64,000 nucleotides of DNA from Malania oleifera (GCF_029873635.1 NC_080422.1:13361936-13425935), one strand, 5' to 3'; positions 11,129 to 23,503 are shown, counted from the first letter of the stretch. Translations and numbers: made by a program. Notes: generated from the sequence alone by a model not told the origin.

Positions 11129-13817
11129 GCGCACACACACACACACATATTCTGGTACGACATCAATTTAGATTAGCTGAATATTGCATTATAGTTTTTG
11201 GATTGGGAAAATAGAAGAGTAATTGGCTAAAGACCATAGAGAAGCCTATGTTTGTTTTGGTGGAACTTAGGTGTACTCAGAAATGAGTGCTATAATCTAT
11301 TGGTCAAGGACGTGTAGATGAAGTACAGATTTGTTTGGGAGCTTTGGCTACCCCTCTCGGTGTATGTTTCAGTCTTTTCTATACATATCCTTTGATCAAT
11401 ATACAATTTACCCTTTGATCAAAAAAAAAAAAAAAAAAGGAAAGCAAACCAAAGGAAAACAAAATGAAAGAAAAATAATTTAAAGGAATAGGTCCTCCTT
11501 TTCCTTCGTTTTTTGAGGGCTGCAGAGTGGTTTGCATCAAATTCTGTGGTCCAAGCATGTCAAAAAGTAGGAATGTACCTGCAGAGAATGTCTCCCTGGC
11601 CAATTATTATGCAGTGGCAATCTCCACTGTAGGGGTCAATAACTTTTTCACGGTTTGGCTGCTTCCACGAAAGGTAGTTCCTGGAAATGACTGCAAAATC
11701 TACTTTTGATCTTGTGTTTGCAGCAAAAGAAGCATAAGTTTCCTTAAACGAGTTCAAATGAAAAACAATGTTCCCCCACCCTCCATGTCCATTAAGTTCA
11801 AAAAAGCTACTTTTATCTTGTGTTTAGCTTTTCAAACAAGCCTATACATCTTGTATTTGTGCAATACTGCAAACCATATATCACTAATTTCAACATAACA
11901 TAAAGCATTAGCCCAGCTGTTCTTCATTTTCTTGAATGTGAAATTTCTTAGCCACATATTGCTGCAGATGTTTGCAGAGTTACAAATGCTCACACCATTG
12001 GTGCCCACAAGAGAAGTGTATTTTGTTCGATGTTGTAAGCAACTGAGTGCTGATCAGTGGGCAATCGTTGATGTTTCTATTGACAATGTGGAAGATAATA
12101 TTGATGCCTCCCTGGTGAAATGCCGAAAACGTCCATCTGGTTGCATCATTGAGGATAAATCTAATGGCCATTGTAAGGTATCTGCCTATCTTGCACTGTG
12201 CTAGCTTCAGCTAGAGAGTTGCATTTCCTGCTTTTCATAATCTTTGAAAGTAGTCCTATTTGTTTCATAGCATTTCAAGAAGTCCTACCGAAATTCTAAG
12301 CATGTTTAAGAAAACACACCATAAAACTGGAGAAACTGTAGGAAGTGAATTTAGTCACATTTTGTAGTCAAATTATGCAGAAATTCTGCTTTTAACAACT
12401 TGATAGATGGTCATCTGATGGTATCAGGTAATCTGGGTGGAGCACTTAGAATGCCAGAAGAGCACAGTTCACTCCATGTATCGCACAATTGTTAACAGTG
12501 GCCTAGCCTTTGGTGCAAGGCATTGGATGGCTTCACTGCAGCTCCAATGCGAGCGGCTTGTTTTTTTCATGGCAACAAATGTTCCCACAAAGGATTCAAG
12601 TGGTAAGAGTATAAATTTATATTTGATACAGTATGTAAACATGCTGCTGCTTTACACTTTTAAACCTACAGAAAATTTTGGCTCATGTGCGTGTATATTA
12701 TTCATAATCAATTTTAGGGGTTGCCACTTTGGCGGGAAGAAAAAGCATTTTGAAGTTGGCACAAAGAATGACATGGAGCTTCTGCCATGCTCTTGGAGCT
12801 TCAAGCTACCACACATGGACTAAAGTCTCCAGTAAAACAGGAGATGACATAAGGGTGGCTTCTAGGAAGAACTTAAATGATCCAGGAGAACCTCTTGGGT
12901 TGATCTTGTGTGCAGTTTCTTCTGTATGGTTGCCTGTCTCTCCTCATGTCCTGTTTGATTTCCTCAGGGATGAAGCCCGTAGAAGTGAGGTTTGTTTACT
13001 TTTCCTAACCTAAATGACTAACTGATTCTCGGCTATTCATTCTGAAAATAAAAATAACATTGTTTCACTGAGGATGCTCATATCCAAAGAAATGCAGAAT
13101 GTTAAGGATATGACAGAAAAATTCCTGTAATAAACTATACTTTTCAAAAGCACAAATTATAACTGTGAAATTATGTTTTAACAATTAAACAGTGGGACAT
13201 TATGTCAAATGGAGGCCCAGTACAATCCATTGCAAACTTAGCAAAAGGGCAGGATCGTGGGAATGCAGTCGCTATACAAGTAAGTTTTGTTCTCCTTAGA
13301 AGGCAGCAATGTCTAAACCAGGAATGAACTTTGCTTCTCCCGCGCATCACCTCTTAAATCTAATATAACATGAAAGTAGCCTACCTTCAATTGGGGTTTT
13401 GACTGTTTGGTTTTAACTCCTGCTGATCTTTGAACACAGACGATGAAATCGAAAGACAGTATGTGGATACTCCAAGATAGCTGCACAAATGCCTATGAAT
13501 CCATGGTGGTGTATGCTCCAGTAGACATAACTGGAATGCAGTCTGTAATGACGGGATGCGACTCCAGCAACGTAGCCATTTTGCCTTCAGGTTTTTCAAT
13601 TCTTCCAGACGGGGTTGAGACGAGGCCATTGGTGATCACCTCTAGGCCAGAGGAAAAGAGCACAGAAGGAGGATCTTTGCTTACTATAGCATTCCAAATC
13701 CAAACAAACTCGTCTCCAGCAGCCAAATTAACTATGGAGTCTGTGGAGTCAGTTAACACACTTATATCATGCACACTGAGAAATATTAAGACAAGCTTGC
13801 AGTGTGAAGATGGATGA
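8413..13817 (+). CDS. GL2: GLABRA2-like HD-ZIP IV homeodomain-START transcription factor
   Basis: Eleven exons with GT-AG introns join in frame: 8413-8493, 8590-8876, 9666-9783, 10088-10282, 10378-10776, 10895-10996, 11968-12177, 12428-12602, 12718-12989, 13193-13279, 13440-13817. The model gives 767 codons; Arabidopsis GL2 is about 747. Domains in order: GL2-type N-terminus ([20 protein letters not shown], residues 1-27); Ala/Gly and acidic linker with [15 protein letters not shown]; homeodomain about 105-163 with WFQNRR at 153-158; zipper-loop-zipper about 163-235 with CPNC at 196-199; START domain about 265-505; HD-SAD C-terminus. In the family this nuclear factor controls epidermal cell fate (root hairs, trichomes, seed-coat mucilage). 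I chose 8413 because its N-terminus matches GL2; the codon at 8389 is GTG. The second intron (8877-9665) carries CT and AT microsatellites. No frameshift or stop is seen. Orthology is supported by sequence and by the neighbouring rps17. Confidence 0.95.
8877..9665 (+). other. GL2 intron 2 with CT and AT microsatellites
   Basis: It splits an Ala codon inside the homeodomain (GC|G). A CT run follows the donor (about 8892-8914), and a second CT run followed by an AT run lies at about 9064-9120. The 89-codon open frame that runs from exon 2 into this intron is read-through, not a product. Confidence 0.8.
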
Positions 13818-14089
13818 TAGGATACCTTTGACAATTAGATAGATGCCAATTTACTACTTTTGTGGATTTTCTTTGAATTTTTTTTAAAAATCTTTAGCAA
13901 GTTAAGTGATTCTAATGTCTTTTTTTTTACCCCACTATCTTTGGTCCAAATGATTGAAGTTGGTTATATCCCTACTTGCCATGTGAGAGAGAAATTTTAT
14001 GATGTAATCTTAGCTCCATGGGAAGTAAAATTTCTGTGTATAGAATTATATTGAACTGATATGGCATATTCTGAGGTTTTGATATTGTT
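13818..14089 (+). other. Probable GL2 3' UTR and flank
   Basis: Non-coding T-rich sequence between the GL2 stop codon and the LINE fragment. No canonical AATAAA is seen close to the stop, so the polyadenylation site is not defined. Confidence 0.5.
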
Positions 14090-15735
14090 TTGCAGAGAAT
14101 TAGTCCAAATGTGATTATGTTCATATTTTGGTCCCTCTTTTGCGAGTTCTTGAAAAAGTTTCAGGGTTGAAGGTTAATCTTTCTAAGTGTGGTTTAGTAC
14201 GTAGATCAAGAATTTTTATGGAAGTTTGCAAAGTTGGCAGGGTGTATTATTCATAGCTGGCTCATTTTTATTTAGGTGCTCCATTAGGCGGTAATCCTAA
14301 AGCTATGCCCCTTTTGGAATCTAGTGGTGGAAAAGGTAGCTAGCAGCTAGGAGACTGGATGCTTGGAGAGGGTTTACTTTGGGAGGGCGTATTACTTTGA
14401 TGAGGCTCCTTTGTCATCTATTCCTCTTCATTGTTTTTTCCCTCTTTTGTATCCCTGTTACTGTTGGCCAGAAGCCAGAGAAGTTGATGAGAGTTTTAGT
14501 GGTCAGGGGCAAGAGAGAATGGACCATTTGGTTAGTGGGATAGGTTTTGTAAGCCAAAGTGTGAGGGTGGATTAGAGTTGAATAACCTAGTTTCTGAGAA
14601 AATTGCCCTGGTGGCTAACTGGCATGACTTATTCCTGTAGAGCCTGGGTCCCTGTGGCATTAGGTAATTTGCAGAAAATTCGGAATCCAATAGAATGTGT
14701 GGGATGCCAAGGTTAGTTTCAATGCTACTCATGGGAGTCCCTGGAAGTTTAGTTCTCAGATTTTGCAATTTTTTCATTGGGTTAGATACCATGTTTGGTA
14801 AGAGGGGGAGAGTTTGATTTTGGGAGGACCTGTGGATTGGTGCACATCCTCCTCTTTTCCCTCGCAATTGTCACAACACCCCCCATTTTATTTTTTGTTT
14901 CTCGAGGAGGTTATTGCCTCTTTTGGAATTTTTCCTTCAGGAGGAAATTGAGAGAGAGGGAAGCAGCAGACCTAGCCCAACTCTCAAGGGGAGATTGATT
15001 CTTTCTTTCTCGTTTTGGATATGAAGTTTGGGCTTTGGATGGATTAGGCAGTCTTCTTGCAAATCCTTTTTTTTTAAATCATCTTAATTGTGGTTCTGAC
15101 ATTTCTCATTTTCCTTTACGTTGCTCGATCTGGGAAGCTAAGACTCCATCTAAAATTAGGGCTTTTATTTGGTTCTGTTGTTCTTGACAGGATCAATACT
15201 AATAATTTTGGCTTCAATTTAGAAGACCTTTGTTCATTTCTTTGTTTCTACAGAAGCGAAATGAATGGACATTTATTTGATTTGTCATTTTTCTTGGGGC
15301 ACTTGGAGCTCGCTTTTTAGTGTGGTTGGGGAGAATTGGGTGTGCCCTTCTTCTTTGGTAGGTTTTTTCCTTCAGGATACAAGAGATTGGACATCATAAG
15401 GAAGCAAAAAAGCTTTGGGGATGTCCTACTTTTGCTGTTGTGTGGTGTATTTGGTTGGTGAGTAACTATAGAATTTTTTAGGGAAGGGTGACAGAACCAT
15501 ATTTTGAGTGGAGCAGGATTCTGTTTTGGGCTTCTTTACTATATTATACTTTTGATTTGTTTCCGCGGGTGTGGCTCATTGATGTGCAACGAAACTTGAG
15601 GGATTATTGTTTTTCTTTGGTTTTGTTTTTATTATCTGCTTGATTTTTTTTTCTCACAATCTTCAAGAGGACTATTTGTCCTCTGATGTGCTGTAATTGT
15701 TCTTATATTCAAATATAATTTCTTATGTTATCTTA
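14090..15735 (+). mobile_element. LINE (non-LTR) 3' fragment, degenerate
   Basis: Translation in shifting frames follows the plant L1 pattern from the end of the reverse transcriptase onward: SGLKVNLSKCGLV, then APLGGNPKAMP, then GGRITL-, GGLELNNLVS- and FWEDLWIG-like segments, and a zinc-binding RT-associated region near 14935-15190 (LREREAADLAQLS, then SKIRAFIW-like). Many stops and frameshifts are present. The endonuclease and the catalytic RT core are absent, so it is 5'-truncated, as expected for LINE integration. It lies in the same orientation as GL2, about 270 bp after its stop codon. The short frames at 14363-15320 are pieces of this element. Confidence 0.8.
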
Positions 15736-15739
15736 AAAA

Positions 15740-16070
15740 ATATTATCCTTCGGTTCTAAGAACACTAGTTAATGAATACATCATGTTTGTAACAGAAGAG
15801 GCCGTTTTTTGGAGCATTGACACCCAAGCTCCCCCTTCCTGCACACCCATATTCTCTCTCTAGTACAGAGAGCAAGAGAGACTGATGCTACCAGTATACA
15901 TTGATGTGTTGCAAAGATCCATTTGGCATTAGGCATTAAATATGATCCTTAGGTTCTAACTACATTAGTTAATGAACAACATTTTGTGGCATTAATATCC
16001 AAGCTCTCCCCTCCTCCAACACCCCTATTCTCTATCTCCCGTACACATATACTGATGCTATTGGCTACCT
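15740..16070 (+). repeat. Imperfect tandem duplication, about 200-bp unit
   Basis: A unit starting atccttcggttctaagaaca, with ...acccaagctcccccttcc... and ...tattctctctctagtaca... (from about 15745), is repeated from about 15945 as atccttaggttctaactaca, ccaagctctcccctcc and tattctctatctcccgtaca. The two copies have diverged by point changes and small indels. Confidence 0.65.
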
Positions 16071-16228
16071 ATCTAGTTTTCAATCCCAACACAAACAGGA
16101 GTCTCTGAAAACAGTGATACTTCCTTTACCATCATTTCTCCGGTGGGTATGGCTAGAGTGTGTTGGGTCAAAATCAGTAGGGTCATTAATGGCACCCATT
16201 TACATAAAACAATTTGACCCTGCCCATT

Positions 16229-16259
<31 letters not shown>

Positions 16260-17100
16260 GGATGTATATAAATGCAAATTTAGCTTTACATGTTCCAAAC
16301 CACAACCATGTTGAACTGCCAGTTTGTCAAAATTTCTAATCTAGCCAAGCTGTCTATTTTTAGAACTGAACCAAACTAGCTTAAAGTGTTTGGTTCGATT
16401 TGTTTGTTGGTTTTACCTAAACCGATGCTTACCCAATCATCCCTTCTTTTCATTGTAGTGTTGTTATTAAAAAATTTAAAATAATAAAATAATACAGTGG
16501 TAATGAACCTGAAATAAGAACAAAAGGTCTTGACTAATTATTTTTGTAATAATTCATGAAAGCATTAATACAATAATCACATTAGTCATGTAGAAGAATA
16601 AGAAGATGGTGTTCGGGCACCATCCGTGGCAGGGGGAAAGAGGGCACTATGGGAGAGTGGAAATTGTTGTCACAGCAAGAATCACACAGTGAGGTGGTCA
16701 CCGGCGTGCTTGTACCAGAGGTGGAACAAATTCGACAAGGATGGAGGAACTGAAAGAGTGAAGCTACTAATGAAGATGAGCATGGACGGGGCATCATAGA
16801 AATGGGAGATGGATTAAGAGGAGTAACAATTTGAGATTGATCAATAATTTTTGCATATTAGGTCAAATGGTTAAATGTATTGATGGGATAGAGAGGTAGG
16901 CCCATTTCTACCCATTTAATTTTTGGGTCTAAATGGGTCACCATTGGTGACCCATGTAATAATATGTGAATTCCTCTACCCATTTATTTCAAGAGGGTAT
17001 AGGTGGATTAATTGGTATCGGTCATAATTACCACCTCCACTATTTACAAAATATAGCCTAAAGTAATGGCCTTTGCCTTGAACATCCTGCATCAGTTTAG
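16071..17100. other. Intergenic DNA with GGGTCA/TGACCC-rich stretches
   Basis: No gene is supported. An (AT)n run lies at about 16233-16259. Repeated GGGTCA, CCCATTTA and TGACCCAT words at 16165-16215 and 16880-17000 suggest an old hAT-like MITE, but I could not define its ends. The minus frame at 16582-16797 has no recognisable homology. Confidence 0.45.
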
Positions 17101-17727
17101 GGGCCGTTTGGTATCATTTTTATTGTTTGTTTTCTATTTTTGTTGTTGTACAATGTCATTTGGTATCACTGTTGAAAATTATGAAAACTAAGTAAAAATG
17201 AAAACTAAAAATCAAAAGCACAAAAACTAAAAACTGGACTTGTTTGGTTAATATTTTTAAACTAAAAAAATTTAAAATTTTGATAGGAAAAATGGTAACA
17301 TTTGTCCTTGACTCAAGTAACAATTAAAAACAGAAATGATATGAAGCAACCCCCTAGGTTGCTAGTTTTCTATTTTTGTTATTGATTTCCAATTTTTTTT
17401 TTTTTTTTTTTTTTTCCAAATTTTGGGAATTAGATTTTATGATTTTCAGTTATTTTGGAAACAAGTTGCCACAATATTTTAATATCGCGAAATAACTTTT
17501 GTGGATTAAATCATTCATTCTTATATATAATTTTAATTAAAATTAAAATTAAATGTCCATTTGAATTAAAATAAAAATATAAAAAGTAGAAAAAAAATAA
17601 TATAAGTCATTCAAAGTATTTTTTTTTTTTAGATAATAAACAAGTCATTAAAAAGAAACCATAATTACAATGAAATGAGGATGAGAAATCCTCCAAGAAA
17701 AAAACACAAAGAAAGGGAAAAACTAAG

Positions 17728-18988
17728 GGGTTGTTTGGTAACACTATAAAAAATAATAGAAACAAAAGCTAAAAACAAAAAATAAAAACTGTAAACCAAC
17801 AACCTGTTTGGTTAATATTTATAAAACTAAAACAAATTAAAAACTTACTTAAAAAACGTTCATTTTCATCTTTAAATCAAATAATATTATTAAAATATGG
17901 TTAAAATAATAAAATTACAGAATAGTACATATTTAAAAAACACTAATAAAAATAAAAATTGTTATAATTATTTTACTTAACTGTTAAACTTCCAAAATTT
18001 ACTTTGCAATAAAAATTTTATTTGACATGACAATTGAAAACTAGTTAAAATATTTTGTAATTGCCTTTATTATTTTTTTTTTTTGAATTTTTTTTATATT
18101 TATATTTTAATTATATTTAAATTTATATGATTATTTAATTTTAATTTTAATCTTAAAGTGTATAAATGAATGATTTAATAAAAAATAAAATATTTATGAG
18201 TATTAAAATGTCTGGAAATAGGTTGCTTAAACAACTAAAATCTGGTTTTCAATTTTTTTTTTTATGCAAATTGCGGAAAGCCAACAAAAACAAAAAACTA
18301 ACAATATAAACAAACACATTTTTATAATCTATTTCTATACTGTTCAAAAACAGAAACAAATCCTAACAAAGTGACATCAAAGCTGCCTCCAATCCCTTTG
18401 AATATCAAATAGCAAAAGAACCCCAAAATCCTCAAAAGAATGAGCCCAAAAAGAAGCAAGAAAATAACTTTCTCCCAAAGCACTCTTGAAGAAGTCTTTT
18501 GATCTTTAAAAACTCTAGCATTACTTTCCAGCCAAAGCGACCAAAAGATTGTAAACAAACAACAAAGTTCCAAAATATCCTCTCTCTCTCCTTCATGAAA
18601 CCCCAAAACTTCACCTTCAAAAAGTCATAAAAACACACCTAGAGCCACCCAAGTGTCTACTATTTTCAATTGTCATGTATAAAAAGGTTTGTTCTTGTAG
18701 CACTAGCAAGTAATTTTTAAAAATATAATAATGAAGTAAAATAATCATAATAATTTCTATTTTTTATAAAATTTTTAATTTGTTCTCTTGTATATCTATT
18801 ATTTTAATTATTTTCAATTTTTATTTGATTCAAGGAGAAAAGTGAGCCTTTTGCTCAATTAGGTTTTTAATTTGTTTTAGTTTTGGAAATATTGACGGTT
18901 GCTTATTTTCAATTTTTAATTTTTATTTTGGTTTTTAATTTTTGTTTTTGGTATTTTTCTTCATAATTTTTTATAGTGATACCAAGCT
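17728..18988. mobile_element. Non-autonomous TIR element (MITE-like), about 1.26 kb
   Basis: The left end reads gtttggtaacactataaaaa then AAAACTA-rich sequence. The right end, reverse-complemented, reads gcttggtatcactataaaaa followed by similar AAACAAAAA-rich sequence over about 60 bp. A related half-end lies at 17103-17150 (ccgtttggtatcatttttat). No transposase is seen. A minus-strand LINE scrap is embedded at 18322-18640. The superfamily is not resolved. Confidence 0.5.
18322..18640 (-). mobile_element. LINE 3' scrap
   Basis: Minus-strand reading gives FTIFWSLWLESNARVFKDQK and VLWEKVIFL-, the typical C-terminal tail of plant L1-type ORF2 after the RT. It is surrounded by the A/T-rich TIR element, so it was inserted into or captured by it. 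It is a fragment only. Confidence 0.65.
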
Positions 18989-18999
18989 TTCAATATCTT

Positions 19000-20740
19000 T
19001 CCCGCCATCCTAGCATGCACGTGCGCATGCTTGCTACTAGAGCCAACTTCACCTCCATGTTGCCACTAGGGCCAAGGCCTAGGGGCATGTTTAATCAATT
19101 GTTTGGTCAATACTGCTTCTGGGCCTATCTTGCAATTAGGAAAGCTTAAAAATACCAAATTTCAAGGTGTGCTAGCAAATGTGAATTACAGCTTCTTGAA
19201 CAAGGGTTCGAAGATGATGGAAGAACAAAAGTCACGAGAATTTTAACCAAATGTAGAAGATAAGACAATAATTAATACACTGGGGAAATAAACAAGAAAG
19301 AAAGTTGATACAACCCACAGATAAAGAAAGAACAAAAGTTGATATTATTGAAAGAGAAAATTTTTTTGTAGCGCTTTCATTAGAAGCGAGGCCTCAAGTG
19401 TAGCTTCATTGGAGATTCCCAAAATGGAGGAACAAAGGGGGAAGGTAAAAAAAGTAGTGATCAAGAAGAAAAGAAACTGCTCATTATGGTATCTCTCTCC
19501 CCCCTTCATGAAGGCTCACCACCTAGATGGTGAAAAAGCTTCTTTCTTCCTAATCATGAAAGACCTTCTCAAGAAATCTTCATAATGAATTAAGAAATCT
19601 TAGAAAACAAAAAGAAGACAGGTCTTGTTTTGACCAAAAGGCAAAACAAAAATGGTAAAGGGCCTGTTGTACTTGTACATCAATAGAGTTTGAACCATCA
19701 AGATATTAACAAGTAATATTAGTATGCATACAAATTTTAAGGACAATTTGTAAATCTAAAATCTAGAAAGAGCCATAGAAAAGGTATCCTAGTCTGATCC
19801 TCACATATATGAAACCGTTCGGCCTGAAACAATGTTCAAAACATGCTGCATGATTGTATTAAAGACAGAATCCCCAGACTTCTGCAAAGTTAAACCATCT
19901 AAAATATTTTTCATAAGATGAATGTAGCCAAATTAATTGCATTAGGAGTAAAAATTTTGTCCTAAAATTGAGCTTCTATTATAACACCAGCTCTATTACA
20001 ATTCTTGAGAGTCAGTGCAGAAATAGGCATCTTTGTTAATTTGTTAAGTTGCAGGTTTACAGCAAGTTCAATGAAAGGAAAGAATATTTGGAGGATGTCA
20101 CCACTGCCAGTTTGTTGATTGCGAAAAGAGGGAAACAAGATAAAATTTTTAGGAGACAGGATTCTATTGAAGATAATGGCAGTGGCTCCTGTAACCACTA
20201 TCATTTTAAACACAGATGTGCTGAGAATAGTGGAATGACAACGTTTACTAGAATTAAATCTCACCAACACTAGAAAACTATTTTTAACCAATTGAATAGC
20301 CCTTCTACATCAACATTGCTAGAGTATTCGTGCAGTTCTTTAAGCTATAGACCATCTACCTTTTTCTCCTAAGCATATCATCAAGCATTTACACTGCAAC
20401 TTCCGAAAAATTCCAAACACCACAAATGTACTACAATTACCCTCCAATTTTACTGGACGCCAGCTCTAATTCGTAAGAAAACCCCATTAACTTGGTAATT
20501 CAACGAAACCCATTATCGAAAACATTCAAACAAAGCAGACGCAACTCAATCCAGTCCACACAATACCAATCACCCGAAATTTAAAGACATCTAATGACCG
20601 TGAACACGACAATATATCCAACCTAACTCAAACCCATTACCCAAACCACACCAACTCCAAATTATGCCAGCAAACCACAATGGTAACACAAAGCAAAAGC
20701 AGTCAAAGCCAAGCAAATGCCGTAAATTACAAGTGAACAA
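19000..20740. other. Intergenic DNA downstream of rps17
   Basis: No convincing coding region. The plus frame at 20049-20273 and the minus frame at 19962-20291 overlap each other and show no recognisable domains. The last few hundred bases (to 20748) are probably the 3' UTR and flank of rps17 on the minus strand. Confidence 0.5.
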
Positions 20741-20748
20741 CAGGAAGC

Positions 20749-21216
20749 TCACTGTGTCTGTTCAGACTCTAGCGGAATCCCAAGCTCTGTGGGCTTGGCT
20801 TCAACGGGCTTCCTCACGTTCCTGGGGGGCGCCGGAATAGCAAGAAACGACTTAGTCTTGCTTATGGGTCTGCACTTCTCAAGCTGCACTATGTCATCCA
20901 CTTTGAATTTGTTTTCGGGGTCGTGAGCGTGGAATGTCTTCTTCTTCTTGACCCGTCTCTTGTACTTGGGGTGTGGCGCGAGGCGGACCACCTCAACAGC
21001 CACGGTCTTGTCGCTCGTGGCGCAGATCACTCGGCCCTGCAATGACTTCTTGGCTCGAATTGGAGGGAGAAAAGGGGGTGCGTGTGGCTTCTGCGGTGTC
21101 AGAGACGAAGAAGGTTTAGAGAGGAGAGTGAGGGGAGAGGAGCCATGAATGAAGGTGGAAGTGAGAGAGAGAGACTTCAACGGAGGTAGTTGCAGAAGTG
21201 AGAGGGTGAGAGGCAT
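20749..21216 (-). CDS. RPS17: Plastid 30S ribosomal protein uS17c, nuclear-encoded precursor
   Basis: A single-exon frame of 155 codons. Residues 1 to about 52 are Ser/Pro/Leu-rich with few acidic residues, as in a chloroplast transit peptide. The mature part starts near AKKSLQGRVI and follows the bacterial-type S17 fold: a GRV...TVAVEV strand, HPKYKRRVKKKK, AHDPENKFKVDDIVQLEK, and the S17 signature CRPISKTKSFLAI near residues 115-130. In the family it binds the 5' domain of 16S rRNA during early 30S assembly in the chloroplast stroma. Lack of introns and the length fit plant PRPS17. The gene is tail-to-tail with GL2, about 6.9 kb away. No frame damage is seen. Confidence 0.95.
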   Translation of the reverse strand: MPLTLSLLQLPPLKSLSLTSTFIHGSSPLTLLSKPSSSLTPQKPHAPPFLPPIRAKKSLQGRVICATSDKTVAVEVVRLAPHPKYKRRVKKKKTFHAHDPENKFKVDDIVQLEKCRPISKTKSFLAIPAPPRNVRKPVEAKPTELGIPLESEQTQ

Positions 21217-21588
21217 CGTGTTGCGTTCGCAGTTTCTTCAGAGGACAAAAACAGGGGAGAAGCTCTGCTTTGTTATCCGTGTGGATTAGGTCTAAGGCCC
21301 CGTTTGGAAGTTGACCAACTAGAAAAAGGTTCTTCTTGCGAAAGTAATTAAAATTAATATATATACTAAAATTTCTGGTTGGCTTCCTAAAAAAAAAATT
21401 GTAACGATTAATTTTAAATTTGTTTTTTTTAAAAAAAATTATTTATTTTTAAGAAGCAATATTTTAATATTATAGACTATTTTGAAGAACTTGTGAGGAT
21501 GTTGATAGTTTTTCTATTATCTTTGCTTTGCCAATTTGCTATTCCCTCCTCCTTTAAATAGTCCTTTCCGGCCTTCAATTCTCCTTGC

Positions 21589-22250
21589 TAAGGATGTAAA
21601 GAAACAAAGTCGCGGATGAACGCGGCTCTGAAGTTCAGCTTGATGAGAGTTCTTTCATTACGTAAACAAATAATTTTCAAACTTAATTTTATTATTCGTT
21701 TCATAAACGAGTTGAGTCTGAATGTGAATAGGCTTGACTCGTTTCGATTCGTGAGCAACTCGATTATAGGCTCGATTTGAACTCATTTAATAGCTTTGAA
21801 TTAAAACAATTTATGGACTAGTTTAATAAGGTTGAATTCGCTTGATAAACTATAATGGGCATACAAGTAGGGACTATTTTTGCATAGGATTGTTTAACTC
21901 TAACTTCATAACCTTAATATATTGACAAGGCTAATGCTTAAGGGTAAAAAGCTAGTTTAGTGGGGTTAAAAAACCTTAGAGCAGTATTAGTAAGGGCTCC
22001 TGTTACCGTTTTGCCTAACAAAAGCTTTTCTCTCTCAAAATGAGAAGTTTTAAAAGAATTAAACTTTTAGTGAGAATCACAGTAGTTCGGCTCAATAGAG
22101 CTTGTGAGCTCATTCATTTATATAATAAACAATATATTAAAGTTTACTTTGAGTTCGTTTTGAACTCGTGTTCGGTTAAAAATTTAATGAACAAGCTTGA
22201 GTAAAGCAAAGTTAGGATTGGCTCGGCTCGTCTTATTTATAACCTTATTC
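21589..22250. mobile_element. hAT-like MITE or fragment
   Basis: The segment begins aaggatgtaaagaaacaaag and ends ggctcggctcgtcttattta then ataacctt. Both ends, read inward, resemble the AAGGTTATAAA...GAGCCGAGC type of hAT MITE end. Internal words gagttgagtctgaa and actcgtttcgattcg fit that class. The inverted match is imperfect and no target duplication was confirmed. Confidence 0.4.
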
Positions 22251-22654
22251 GTCACAACCTCCTCCTCATCCCCACTTTGCTTTCGACCATTGCCTCCTCC
22301 TCCATTGTAGATCTACATGGCAAATTTAGTTAGCCTTTCTGAAAATTTTAATTTGTCTAATTAATAAAATAATTAAATTATTAAAATATTATTTAATTTT
22401 TTAACTAGAAAATATTTAAAATGTTAATAAAAATTTTAATTAATTTTCTAATTATACAATACTTAAAATATGAACTTTAATTGCTAATTAAAAATATTAA
22501 TTAATTTGTTCACAAGAAATTTTATCATTTCAATTAAAATGTTAATTAACATAAATATTAATAAAACTATTAATTAGAAATTAATTAAATTATTTATTAA
22601 AAATATTAATTAGAAAAAAATTAGTTTAAAATTCTTATTATTTAATAACATTAT
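22251..22654. other. AT-rich spacer
   Basis: Dominated by TTAATTAAAAT-like words. No gene or defined element is recognised. Confidence 0.5.
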
Positions 22655-23503
22655 TGTTAGTCTTGGTGGCTACATGAGTTTAATTATCTTGTTTTGATGA
22701 TAACAACTCTCATTAGTGGTTCTAGGTAAACTTATCTTTGCATATTAAGTTATGGTAAATATAAACTCAAATGCAAAGATTAAGTAAAATTTAAATAGGT
22801 TAGACATCATCAAAAAGTGGGAGATTGTTAGCCTTGATGGCTATATAATCATGTTTAATGTGTTTTGATGATATTAACATATTTGTGGTTTATAATGCAT
22901 TCCATCTTTGCAGATCATGTTAAGTACATGTACAAGTAACAAATACATAAAGTACCGGATTAGAGGCAAAGATTTGACTGAGCAATCGTTCAAATAGGAA
23001 AGATCAGATGGACACTCACTCGAAAGGACTCAAGTACAACCAAAGGAAGTTTAATGTAGAAATATATGTAATGGGGAGTGTTTGGGGTAGTATTCTTTGT
23101 AACTCTTGCAGTTTTTTTTCATACATTATTTCTGAGTAAAAGTTGAGCAAAATGACATGCATACTAAGACACATGAGCTTACAGGATTTCATAAAGTCAC
23201 AAACCCAACTTTTATAGTTTTCAAAGATATTTCAAAGACTTTATCAAAAACATCCTATACTCAAATATGTTTTCTAAAAGGGCAAGTTTTCAAACATCTT
23301 GGTATTATAACCTTTTACATACTTGGTCCCGATTGAGTCCAAAGAAAATCTTATGCCCTAAAGCCTTGAGAAAATCAAGTATATTTTCTACATAGTCATA
23401 CTAACATATAAGATATTTAAATGAGCTTTCAAATGTGTTTTCATAAACAAGATATCTTATACTCAAAGGAAAACTCATAAGGACAAGTATTAATCTTCAT
23501 TAG
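22655..23503 (+). mobile_element. Copia-type LTR fragment with polypurine tract
   Basis: A polypurine tract (caaaaagtgggagat, 22811-22825) is followed at 22826 by TGTTAGCCTTGATGGCTATA, the start of a 3' LTR on the plus strand. A diverged copy of the same start (TGTTAGTCTTGGTGGCTACA) lies 171 bp upstream at 22655. The LTR is cut at 23504 by the Tat/Ogre-type LTR. It probably belongs to the Sirevirus-like group, whose LTRs often start TGTTRRCC. Confidence 0.55.

Noticed and set aside
16582-16797. Minus-strand frame of 71 codons
   Set aside because: No recognisable motif, no context, and it overlaps a probable MITE-like stretch.
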